Assembly: GCA_001898405.1 (NCBI GenBank)
Contig: MKTW01000001.1
Location: forward strand, 434,001 to 498,000
From: Sphingobacteriales bacterium 44-61
GTDB lineage: Bacteria; Bacteroidota; Bacteroidia; Chitinophagales; Chitinophagaceae
DNA: 64,000 bases
Direction of reading: 5' to 3'
Both the position numbers and the translations under genes were made by a program. Shown here piece after piece: positions 1-8,010 of this stretch. The notes under the pieces were generated by a model, which saw only the letters and a program-made list of their open reading frames with translations, was not told the DNA's origin and did no database searches. The stretch's first letter is position 1, and the number at the start of each line of letters is the position of its first letter.

Positions 1-901
1 ATTCCAGCACTGCCCAGCCTGCATAATCATACGCTGTGAGCTTGCTGAACACTGATTTAAAATCAACCTGCCCATCACCAAGCGAACGGAAACGCCCGGC
101 CCTGTCTATCCAATTCTGATATCCACCATACACTCCCTGTTTGCCACCTGGATTGAACTCTGCATCCTTTGCATGGAACATCCGGATCCGTTCATGGTAA
201 TGATCAATAAATGAAAGGTAGTCCATTGCCTGCAGTACGAAGTGGGACGGGTCATATAAAATGCAGGCCCTTTTATGGCCATTTACTTTTTCAAGGAACA
301 TTTCGTAGGAAATACCATCATGAAGATCTTCTCCGGGATGTATCTCATAACAAAGATCGATCCCGTTATCATCAAACTCATTTAAGATCGGAAGCCAGCG
401 TGATGCGAGTTCTGTGAAGCCGGTCTGTACCAGTCCCGCAGGCCGCTGAGGCCACGGATAAACTGTATGCCACAACAGGGAGCCGCTGAAAGTGCCATGA
501 GCATTCAACCCGAGATTACGTGAAGCTTTGGCTGCATATTTCAGTTGCTGCACCGCCCATTCTGTCCTTGCTTTGGGATCACCATGCAAGGGTGCGGGTG
601 CAAACCCATCAAACAATACATCATAGGCAGGATGTACTGCTACCAGTTGGCCCTGCAAATGCGTGGAAAGCTCCGTTATCTCCACACCCGCTTCTTTTAC
701 AATACCATTTATTTCGTCTGCATAGGTCTTGCTTTCTGCTGCTTTTTTAAGATCAATCATACGAGGGTCCCAGGTTGGGATCTGCATTCCTGTAAAACCC
801 AGCGACTTCGCCCATTTGCAAATAGATGAAAGCTGATTGAATGGTTTATTGTCTCCGGCAAATTGTGCAAGAAAGATGCCCGGGCCTTTTATCGTTCTCA
901 T
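1..901 (-). CDS. Sugar phosphate isomerase/epimerase family protein (C-terminus outside window)
   Basis: The reading frame opens at an ATG (899-901) and stays open to the window edge, giving about 300 residues without a stop. The protein looks like a xylose-isomerase-like TIM barrel: it starts MRTIKGPGIFLAQF and carries metal-site-like segments such as YEIHPGED, YDPSH and FHAKDAEF, typical of the AP-endonuclease-2/sugar isomerase superfamily. No signal peptide is seen, so it is probably cytoplasmic. It follows the Gfo/Idh/MocA oxidoreductase by 42 bp on the same strand, a pairing common in Bacteroidetes sugar-modification operons where a keto-sugar intermediate is oxidised and isomerised. The substrate cannot be told from sequence. 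Confidence 0.85.
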   Translation of the reverse strand, partial: MRTIKGPGIFLAQFAGDNKPFNQLSSICKWAKSLGFTGMQIPTWDPRMIDLKKAAESKTYADEINGIVKEAGVEITELSTHLQGQLVAVHPAYDVLFDGFAPAPLHGDPKARTEWAVQQLKYAAKASRNLGLNAHGTFSGSLLWHTVYPWPQRPAGLVQTGFTELASRWLPILNEFDDNGIDLCYEIHPGEDLHDGISYEMFLEKVNGHKRACILYDPSHFVLQAMDYLSFIDHYHERIRMFHAKDAEFNPGGKQGVYGGYQNWIDRAGRFRSLGDGQVDFKSVFSKLTAYDYAGWAVLE

Positions 902-943
902 AATACCTGTTTTAATAATGGATAAAGAAGATTAAAAGATAGT

Positions 944-2095
944 TTAGAACGTTGTCCATTTCATATCGCTTTGAGCAGATGCAACTACTTTATCTATGAA
1001 GTTCATACCGCGGATGCCGTCTTCCACTCCAGGGAAATCGAGCGATTCAGCAGAAGGGGTTTGCCCTTCCAGTTTGGATTGCAAGGTCAATGCAAAATTC
1101 CGGTACAGGTTGGCAAATGCTTCGATATATCCTTCCGGATGTCCGCCGGGTGTACGGAAATTATGTTTGGCATAACTGCTGAGATAGCCGCCACCGGCAC
1201 GCAATAGCTGGATGGGTTGATCAAGCAGTTTATAGATTAATGTATTGGGTTCCTGCTGCGCCCATTCAAGGCCGCCATCTTCTCCATATATTCTTATTTT
1301 CAACGGATTTTCTTCACCCGCAGCAACCTGCGAAGCCATCAATACACCTGTTGCACCATTATCAAACCGCAGCAACACATTCCCATCATCATCAAGCAGG
1401 CGGCCCTGTACCATGATATTAAGATCTGCACAAAGATGGGTGATCTTTGCACCAGTGATATATTCTGCCAGGTGTGCTGCATGTGTACCGATATCACCCA
1501 TGCAGCCGCTTTTTCCTGAACGGGATGGGTCTGTACGCCAGGCAGCCTGTGCATTGCCTTCGAGTTCGGATAAACGGCTTAACCATCCCTGAGGATACTC
1601 TACATACACTTTTCTTATTTTACCTAATGACCCGCTTTTTACCATTTGTTTTGCCTGCTTCACCATCGGATAGCCGGAGTAGGTATGCGTGAGCATAAGG
1701 CTTAAACCTGTTGCATCCAGTTTTTGTTTCAACTGGTAGGCTTCATCCAGTGAAAACGTCATCGGTTTTTCGATTACCACATGAAAGCCTTTGTCAAGCG
1801 CCATCATAGCCGGATCGAAATGCACATAGTTCGGTGTAACGATACTTACAAAATCAATCCGCCTGTCAACAGGTAAAGCAGCTTCTCTATTGAGCATGGT
1901 CTCATAATCACGATAGATCCTTTCTTCCTCCAGGTATAGATCGTGGCCTGATTCAACAGCAATTTGCGGATCGTGGCTTAAAGCGCCGGCAATGAGTTCT
2001 ATTTGTCCATCCATCAGTGCAGCACTGCGGTGTATAGCCCCTATAAATGCCCCCTGCCCGCCGCCGATCATTCCCATTCTCAATTTTCTTTTCAT
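944..2095 (-). CDS. Gfo/Idh/MocA family oxidoreductase
   Basis: NAD(P)-dependent sugar or inositol dehydrogenase-type protein of 383 residues. The N-terminal Rossmann fold shows the glycine-rich GGGQGAFIG loop at residues 11-19 and the family's EKP motif at residues 109-111, followed by a Gfo/Idh C-terminal alpha/beta domain. There is no secretion signal; many Bacteroidetes relatives carry a Tat signal, so this one is likely cytoplasmic. It lies between PEP synthase and a sugar isomerase on the same strand at the distal end of the PUL, which suggests it acts on a released monosaccharide or derivative. Substrate unknown. Confidence 0.9.
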   Translation of the reverse strand: MKRKLRMGMIGGGQGAFIGAIHRSAALMDGQIELIAGALSHDPQIAVESGHDLYLEEERIYRDYETMLNREAALPVDRRIDFVSIVTPNYVHFDPAMMALDKGFHVVIEKPMTFSLDEAYQLKQKLDATGLSLMLTHTYSGYPMVKQAKQMVKSGSLGKIRKVYVEYPQGWLSRLSELEGNAQAAWRTDPSRSGKSGCMGDIGTHAAHLAEYITGAKITHLCADLNIMVQGRLLDDDGNVLLRFDNGATGVLMASQVAAGEENPLKIRIYGEDGGLEWAQQEPNTLIYKLLDQPIQLLRAGGGYLSSYAKHNFRTPGGHPEGYIEAFANLYRNFALTLQSKLEGQTPSAESLDFPGVEDGIRGMNFIDKVVASAQSDMKWTTF

Positions 2096-2274
2096 CAGTC
2101 AGTGTGATTAAACGATTAGATATTCGGTAAAAGGATAAGGAATGATTCATGAACGATATGAATCATTCAATGAACATCGCATAAAATTATTTTTCCTCCA
2201 GGCTAAAAATGTTACAGATTTATCCATATATATCGTGATATGAACAGGGCCTGTAAACCGGGAGACTGAATACT

Positions 2275-4707
2275 TTAGCGGTTGATCAGTTGCTGTTCAA
2301 TCTCGTGTATCGCTTTAATGGTCTTCACCAGTGAATCAGGTGTCACGGAAATACTATCTATCTCCTGCTCCACGAGGAACTGCGCAAAATCGGGATAGTC
2401 TGAGGGACCCTGTCCGCAAATACCGACCTTTATCTTATTCGCTTTCGCAGTCCTGATCAGCATACTGATCAATCTCTTTACTGCATGGTCCCTTTCATCA
2501 TACAGATGGGATACCAATGAAGAATCCCTGTCCAGGCCAAGTGCCAATTGTGTGAGATCATTGGAGCCGATGGAAAAACCATCGATATGCCGGGCAAACT
2601 CATCAGCCATCAGAACATTGGAAGGTAATTCAGCCATCAGGTATATTTCCAGGCCTGCTTCACCACGGATCAGCCCATATTCTTTCATAACATCCTGCAC
2701 CCTGAGTAGTTCGCCCACTGTTCTGCAAAACGGGATCATTACCACCACATTTGTCAATCCCATTTCTTCTCTTACCTTCCGGATCGCTTTGCATTCAAGC
2801 GCAAAAGCTTCTTTATATGCAGCAGAATAATACCTGGACGCTCCACGCCAACCGATCATAGGGTTTTCTTCTTCCGGTTCGAAATATTTTCCACCTAACA
2901 GGTTAAAGTATTCATTGCTTTTAAAATCGGAAAACCGCACAATAACCTTTTCCGGATAAAAAGCAGCAGCGATCTTTGCCACTCCATAAGACAGTTTCCT
3001 GATAAAATAATCCTCCTCATTTTCAAAGCCCGCAATGATCTCTGCGATCGAAGTGGAAAGTGCTGTATCATTAAGCGACCGGTGCCGTAAAAGCGCCAGT
3101 GGATGAACTTTTATATAATTATTGATAATAAATTCTTCTCTCGCAAGGCCCACACCTTTGTGTGGCAAATGAGAAAACTGGAAAGCCATGCCAGGAGATC
3201 CTACATTGAACATGATCGGCGTTTTTACAACAGGCAGATCGCTAAGATTGAAGCTTGTTTTTATAAACCCTATTTCTCCATTGTAAACATTGCCAATATC
3301 ACCTTCCACACAAGAAGCTGTAATTGTTTGTCCCTGTTGAAGCAGTTCTGTCGCATTGCCACAACCCACGATTGCCGGCACACCCATCTCCCTTGCTACA
3401 ATAGCTGCATGGCAGGTGCGTCCGCCTTTATTCGTAATAATGGCTGCCGCTTTTTTCATGACCGGTTCCCAGTCGGGATCCGTCATATCAGTAACCAGTA
3501 TATCACCGGCATTGAATTCATGACCGTCGATCACCCGTTTATCCAATGAATAAAGAATATTCACTTTCCCGGTGGCGACTTTATCACCAACGGCAATACC
3601 TGTAAGAAGAAGTTCTTTCTGCTGATCCTTTACTTCCAGCTGATATTCTGTAACCACCTGGTCTTTTTTCTGTGAATGGATCGTCTCCGGCCGCGCCTGC
3701 ACAATAAAGAGCTGGTTGCTTTTGCCATCAACAGCCCATTCCACATCCATGGGGCACCAATGGCCTTTTATCCCGGTATAATATTTTTCGATCTCTGTTA
3801 CCCATTTCGCAATCAGCAACACTTTTTCATCATCGATGCAGAATCTTGATTGCATATTCTTTTCTGTAGGAATGACGATCACCCTTTCACCAGGATTATC
3901 GCCATAGATCATCATCTTATCTTTATTGCCCAGTTTTTTCTCAATGATAGGAGAATGCGCCTTATTCAATACAGGCTTGAATACAATAAATTCATCCGGT
4001 GATACGGACCCCTGCACAACCATTTCGCCAAGGCCATAAGAGCCGTTGATAACAACAACATCCCTGAATCCCGTCTCTGTATCCAGTGAGAATGCCACTC
4101 CTGAACTGGCCAGGTCCGAACGAACCATCTTTTGTACGCATACAGACAATCCAATCTCGAAATGGTCGTATCCAAAACTTTCTCGGTAACTGATTGCCCG
4201 GTCAGTAAAAAGGGATGCAAAACAATTCCTTACTGCATCTATCAATGCGACCGGCCCCCTGATGTTAAGATATGTTTCCTGCTGGCCGGCAAAAGATGCA
4301 TCAGGAAGGTCCTCAGCAGTGGCAGAGGACCGGACAGCGACATCAGCATCCGGTATTTTATATCTTTCAGAGAGCGCATGGTATGCCTGAATTACAGGCA
4401 AAGCAAGTTCCTCAGGAAAAGCAGTATTACGGATCATCTGCCGGATCTTCTTACCACCTTTCCTCAACGATTCCAGGTTATTAAAATCGATCTCCTGTAT
4501 ATATTTCTTTATAACAGGTTCAAGATTACCGGAGGAAAGAAAATGTTTATATGCATGAACGGTGATCACCAAACCATCAGGGATATTAATACCAAGTTTG
4601 GTAAGATGCTGTATCATTTCCCCAAGGGAGGCATTCTTACCGCCGACCCATTCAATATCGTTGATACCAACCTCGCTTAAGGGCACAATAAATTTTTCTT
4701 TGTTCAT
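2275..4707 (-). CDS. ppsA: Phosphoenolpyruvate synthase (pyruvate, water dikinase)
   Basis: Converts pyruvate + ATP + water to PEP + AMP + phosphate, a gluconeogenic entry reaction. Order of domains: N-terminal ATP-grasp/pyruvate-binding domain (starting near IEWVGGKNASLGEM), the swivelling PEP-utiliser domain with the phospho-accepting histidine in GGRTCHAAIVAREMG (His at about residue 433), and the C-terminal TIM barrel with conserved GSNDLTQLALG and GICGQGPSD segments. At 810 residues it is close to E. coli PpsA (792). An in-frame ATG at 4761 would add 18 residues, but the family start MNKEKFIVPLSEVG fits the ATG at 4707. It lies in the same-strand cluster as pyruvate-forming sugar-acid genes, so it may recycle that pyruvate to PEP. 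Confidence 0.95.
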   Translation of the reverse strand: MNKEKFIVPLSEVGINDIEWVGGKNASLGEMIQHLTKLGINIPDGLVITVHAYKHFLSSGNLEPVIKKYIQEIDFNNLESLRKGGKKIRQMIRNTAFPEELALPVIQAYHALSERYKIPDADVAVRSSATAEDLPDASFAGQQETYLNIRGPVALIDAVRNCFASLFTDRAISYRESFGYDHFEIGLSVCVQKMVRSDLASSGVAFSLDTETGFRDVVVINGSYGLGEMVVQGSVSPDEFIVFKPVLNKAHSPIIEKKLGNKDKMMIYGDNPGERVIVIPTEKNMQSRFCIDDEKVLLIAKWVTEIEKYYTGIKGHWCPMDVEWAVDGKSNQLFIVQARPETIHSQKKDQVVTEYQLEVKDQQKELLLTGIAVGDKVATGKVNILYSLDKRVIDGHEFNAGDILVTDMTDPDWEPVMKKAAAIITNKGGRTCHAAIVAREMGVPAIVGCGNATELLQQGQTITASCVEGDIGNVYNGEIGFIKTSFNLSDLPVVKTPIMFNVGSPGMAFQFSHLPHKGVGLAREEFIINNYIKVHPLALLRHRSLNDTALSTSIAEIIAGFENEEDYFIRKLSYGVAKIAAAFYPEKVIVRFSDFKSNEYFNLLGGKYFEPEEENPMIGWRGASRYYSAAYKEAFALECKAIRKVREEMGLTNVVVMIPFCRTVGELLRVQDVMKEYGLIRGEAGLEIYLMAELPSNVLMADEFARHIDGFSIGSNDLTQLALGLDRDSSLVSHLYDERDHAVKRLISMLIRTAKANKIKVGICGQGPSDYPDFAQFLVEQEIDSISVTPDSLVKTIKAIHEIEQQLINR

Positions 4708-4950
4708 TCTGTTTGATTTGATGATGTATGGACAATAGTCGTCTTCGTGTTGCATACACATACAACACAGCAGACAAGCTTATTAATGATTATGGAAATA
4801 CTGGTCCGTGCAGAGCAAAACTTAACAATGCAAAAGTAAAATAGCTTACTGCAACTGAATTGCGGGATATTATCCTCTTATAAAAAATGTTTAGCAAGCT
4901 GGCTGCTCAGAGTAAATAAATAGCGTGGAAATACAAGGTTAATAACCCAT

Positions 4951-4980
4951 AAAAAAAGCCATAGCAATAATTGCTATGGC
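4951..4980 (-). terminator. Rho-independent terminator after the MFS gene
   Basis: A perfect 10-bp stem (GCCATAGCAA/TTGCTATGGC, 4958-4980) with a 3-nt loop is followed, on the minus strand, by seven T residues (4951-4957). It lies 28 bp beyond the stop of the MFS transporter gene, separating it from ppsA, which therefore probably has its own promoter. Confidence 0.85.
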
Positions 4981-5007
4981 TAAACATGAGACTTGCCAGA
5001 TAAACTA

Positions 5008-6246
5008 TTATTGGGTTGTAAGTGTTTGCGTTAATGAAGCAGGCTTTTTCTTTATTGTCAGGTAAATGCCTATCATCAACACTAATACGGTAGCAGGCAT
5101 TACCACCACTTTCATGAATGTATCTGAGCCGGCTATCGCATCTGCAGCCGCTTCATCAGCTCCACTGGCTATTGCAGTAGCTCTAAAAGAATCGTACCAT
5201 TTCCCCATCAGTGGCACAATAAGGGCTACAGATAACATACCTCCACCTCCCATCAGTGATAACCCAAGTGCACCGGTACGGGGAAGGTATTCTGCTACGA
5301 ATCCCAGCATGGTGGGCCAAACAAAGCAAAGCCCGATCGCAAAAACAATTGCAGCAACTACCGCCATGCTTCCGCTTGTTTTACTCAATAATACAAGACC
5401 AATAGCCGTGAAAAGCATAGAGAAGATCAACATGCCAGTCGGGTTGAGCCGGTGCACCACAGGTCCGGCAAACGACCTTCCAAGCGCCATAATACCATTG
5501 ATCAGTACCAGGATCAGTATGCCTGATATGCCGGCACCCTGCAGCAGTGCCCCCAGCCATTGATTCGTTCCCAACTCTGTGGCTGCTGTCAGCAACATGC
5601 ACGCCAGCATAACCAGGAATAACGGGTGAAGGCATGCTTTAAACATCTGCTTTGTACTTACACCTGAAGAAACACGCTCTGTAGGTGGGAACTTTAATTT
5701 CAGAAATAAAAAACCATATATAAACAAGGGTACGAACAATGTCGCGATCATTACACGCCAATCTGCCTGCCACCAATTGGTCATGGCGTAACTGACCAAA
5801 CCTCCTACCACAATGCCACCAGGAAACCAGACATGGAAACGGTTAAGCATAACTGTTTTCTTTTCGGGATATAGCGAAACCACCAGCGGATTACAGGCAG
5901 CTTCCACCATGCCATTACCGATCCCTATACAAACCGTTCCGGCAAAAAGCCAGCTCGCATCTTTTGCAGTGAGATAAATGATAATTCCAGCCAGTTGCCC
6001 AATGAAAGCCAATCCCAGCAAGCGTTTCATACCCAACCAATCACAAAGAGGTCCACCAAAAAGCATGGCCAGCGTAAAGCCCCAGAACGCGGGGCTGAAG
6101 ATCCATCCCACCTGTTCGCGGTTAAGGCTGAACTCATGTCCCCATACACCTTCAAGCGACGCCCTGAAGGCAAATGTCATAGCAGTCGTGATCAATGCGA
6201 TCCGGCTGGCCAGAAATAATTTTTTACGGTCAATATTGGCTTGCAT
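5008..6246 (-). CDS. MFS transporter, probable sugar or sugar-acid permease
   Basis: A 412-residue polytopic inner-membrane protein with about 12 predicted hydrophobic segments. A motif-A-like loop (GGPLCDWLGMKRLLG) lies between helices 2 and 3, as in the major facilitator superfamily. It belongs to the broad FucP/nucleoside-proton-symporter-like grouping found in Bacteroidetes PULs; this is judged from overall appearance, not from a diagnostic motif. Placed in the minus-strand sugar-acid catabolic cluster and followed directly by a strong terminator, it probably imports the monosaccharide or aldonic acid into the cytoplasm. Substrate not determinable from sequence. Confidence 0.88.
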   Translation of the reverse strand: MQANIDRKKLFLASRIALITTAMTFAFRASLEGVWGHEFSLNREQVGWIFSPAFWGFTLAMLFGGPLCDWLGMKRLLGLAFIGQLAGIIIYLTAKDASWLFAGTVCIGIGNGMVEAACNPLVVSLYPEKKTVMLNRFHVWFPGGIVVGGLVSYAMTNWWQADWRVMIATLFVPLFIYGFLFLKLKFPPTERVSSGVSTKQMFKACLHPLFLVMLACMLLTAATELGTNQWLGALLQGAGISGILILVLINGIMALGRSFAGPVVHRLNPTGMLIFSMLFTAIGLVLLSKTSGSMAVVAAIVFAIGLCFVWPTMLGFVAEYLPRTGALGLSLMGGGGMLSVALIVPLMGKWYDSFRATAIASGADEAAADAIAGSDTFMKVVVMPATVLVLMIGIYLTIKKKPASLTQTLTTQ

Positions 6247-6394
6247 CTCGTTTGGTTTTTTAATGAAGGATGTTTAATTAAAAATAGCCTTCTCCCAAAC
6301 AGGAAAATATAATGTTCTTACCTTCTTATTTTAAAGGATTACCTGTATCCGTACAAACAATAAGTCATTTTTCCTGGCAGCATTACGCCCATTG

Positions 6395-7939
6395 TCATTC
6401 TTTACTTCGTCCAGGTATTGTTATTACCTGGGAAGCAAACAGGCTATTGTGTATTTCAAGAGCAATATCCTGATCTTTAAACTTGCAGGTAAAAGTTTCA
6501 GTGTGTGGTGTATCAATGTAACGGAGTACCAGTTCCAATGTCTGCGCATCTTTCCAGTAATAGGCAGATGCTGTCTTGAACAATGGAGGTCCGGTAATGG
6601 TAGAATCGGGCAATAGGTATGGCCCGTGGCGGTCAGTTTCACCAAGCGCCCACTTATCTTTTGTAAAACTGAAATGCTCATTGGATTTGTCTGTTTTCAG
6701 AACAATGTTGCATGAGTCTCCTGCAAATCTGAAAGAAATGTTTTTCAAATGTGCAGTATTGGTTTGCAGCTCATATGATTTGCCGTTGAGCGGTCCCTGT
6801 AAAGGTGAAGCCACTGTTGATGCAGGCACAGGCAATTTAAGGGAAGCAAGTTTCCTTTTTAGTTGTGCTGCCATCACAGGATTGGATGGCAAAGCATTCT
6901 TATGCATGGACGGCAGAAGATATTTCCATACCAGGTCAAGTTCGCCTTGCATGTCCATTGTTTCGGCTGTAATAGCGATGACAGCATCCTGTTCCGGCAG
7001 CATGATCATGAATTGCCCGAATGCTCCGTCACCCCTGTAAGCATTATGCAGGCAACGCCAGAAATAATAGCCATATCCCTGCTCCCAGTCGCCGGATGCC
7101 GGCCCTTCGGGCTTTTGAAGGATCTGGACACTGGTTGCTTCTTTTACCCAACTCCCGGGCAACACCCGCCGGCCGTTCCATTTACCTTTTCGCAGGTATA
7201 ATAAACCGAGCTTCGCAAGGCTTTCTGTGGTCACCCGCAGTCCCCAACCACCAGTATTGTTCCCCTGCGGATCACGTTCCCAGTCCATCTCTGTGATGCC
7301 AAGCGGGCCAAACAACCTGGGCTTTAGATAATCCATTACAGTTTGTCCCGTTTTCTTCTGCAATATGGCTGACAGAAGATTGGGGCCTACATTATTGTAC
7401 AAGAATTTTGTTCCCGGCTGGTGCACAACAGGGATTGTCATCGCCGTTGCCGTCCAGTCATTTGAAGCAATAACCTTTTGTGTAGGATCAGGGTCCTGGC
7501 CGGTTGACATGGTAAGAAGGTCCTTCACCGTCATTTGTTTCCAGTAGTCGCTTAATGTGTCCGGTAGTTTTTCAGGAAAAAAATCCACCACTTTATCTGA
7601 TAAGCTGATACGGCCTTCAGCTATTGCAAAGCCGGCAGCAGTGGACATAAAGCTTTTTGTAAGTGAATACAATGTATGTTTCAGGTTGGGTTTATAGGGG
7701 TCCCACCACCCTTCTGCAACTATTTTTCCGTGACGCAGAAAAATAAAGCTATGAAACTCATGTGTTGATTTTGCTGTTGCATTCAGAAAGTCAATAATAG
7801 CAGCAGAAGATACACCCTCTTGCTCAGGAATGCTCCGTTGAAGCGTATTATTCTTAACATCCTTTGTATTCAACTGTGAATAAGCATCAGGCACGCCTGT
7901 GTACAGGAAGAATAAGAACGCGAGGAAATATTTGTACAT
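6395..7939 (-). CDS. Serine beta-lactamase-like hydrolase, secreted
   Basis: A 514-residue protein with an N-terminal signal peptide (hydrophobic stretch ending near DAYSQ at residues 17-21). The class C beta-lactamase/esterase-type fold shows the nucleophile motif S-L-T-K at residues 92-95 and the YxN motif (YNN) at 181-183. The catalytic domain ends near residue 350 and a roughly 150-residue C-terminal domain of unknown role follows. Such proteins are often esterases or peptidases rather than antibiotic-resistance enzymes; in a PUL it might be an esterase acting on decorated glycans, but that is inference. Likely periplasmic. Confidence 0.85.
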   Translation of the reverse strand: MYKYFLAFLFFLYTGVPDAYSQLNTKDVKNNTLQRSIPEQEGVSSAAIIDFLNATAKSTHEFHSFIFLRHGKIVAEGWWDPYKPNLKHTLYSLTKSFMSTAAGFAIAEGRISLSDKVVDFFPEKLPDTLSDYWKQMTVKDLLTMSTGQDPDPTQKVIASNDWTATAMTIPVVHQPGTKFLYNNVGPNLLSAILQKKTGQTVMDYLKPRLFGPLGITEMDWERDPQGNNTGGWGLRVTTESLAKLGLLYLRKGKWNGRRVLPGSWVKEATSVQILQKPEGPASGDWEQGYGYYFWRCLHNAYRGDGAFGQFMIMLPEQDAVIAITAETMDMQGELDLVWKYLLPSMHKNALPSNPVMAAQLKRKLASLKLPVPASTVASPLQGPLNGKSYELQTNTAHLKNISFRFAGDSCNIVLKTDKSNEHFSFTKDKWALGETDRHGPYLLPDSTITGPPLFKTASAYYWKDAQTLELVLRYIDTPHTETFTCKFKDQDIALEIHNSLFASQVITIPGRSKE

Positions 7940-8010
7940 AATTATTTATTGACAGGATAAAAATCAGGCACTGGATTTCCCATACACAGAGAACCCACAA
8001 GATGAGCCTG

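Noticed and set aside
520-829. Plus-strand open frames opposite the sugar isomerase gene.
   Set aside because: They are complementary-strand shadows of a well-supported minus-strand gene and have no family features.
6395-7939. Antibiotic-resistance beta-lactamase.
   Set aside because: The long C-terminal domain, PUL context and family breadth make an esterase or peptidase role more likely; nothing shows penicillin hydrolysis.
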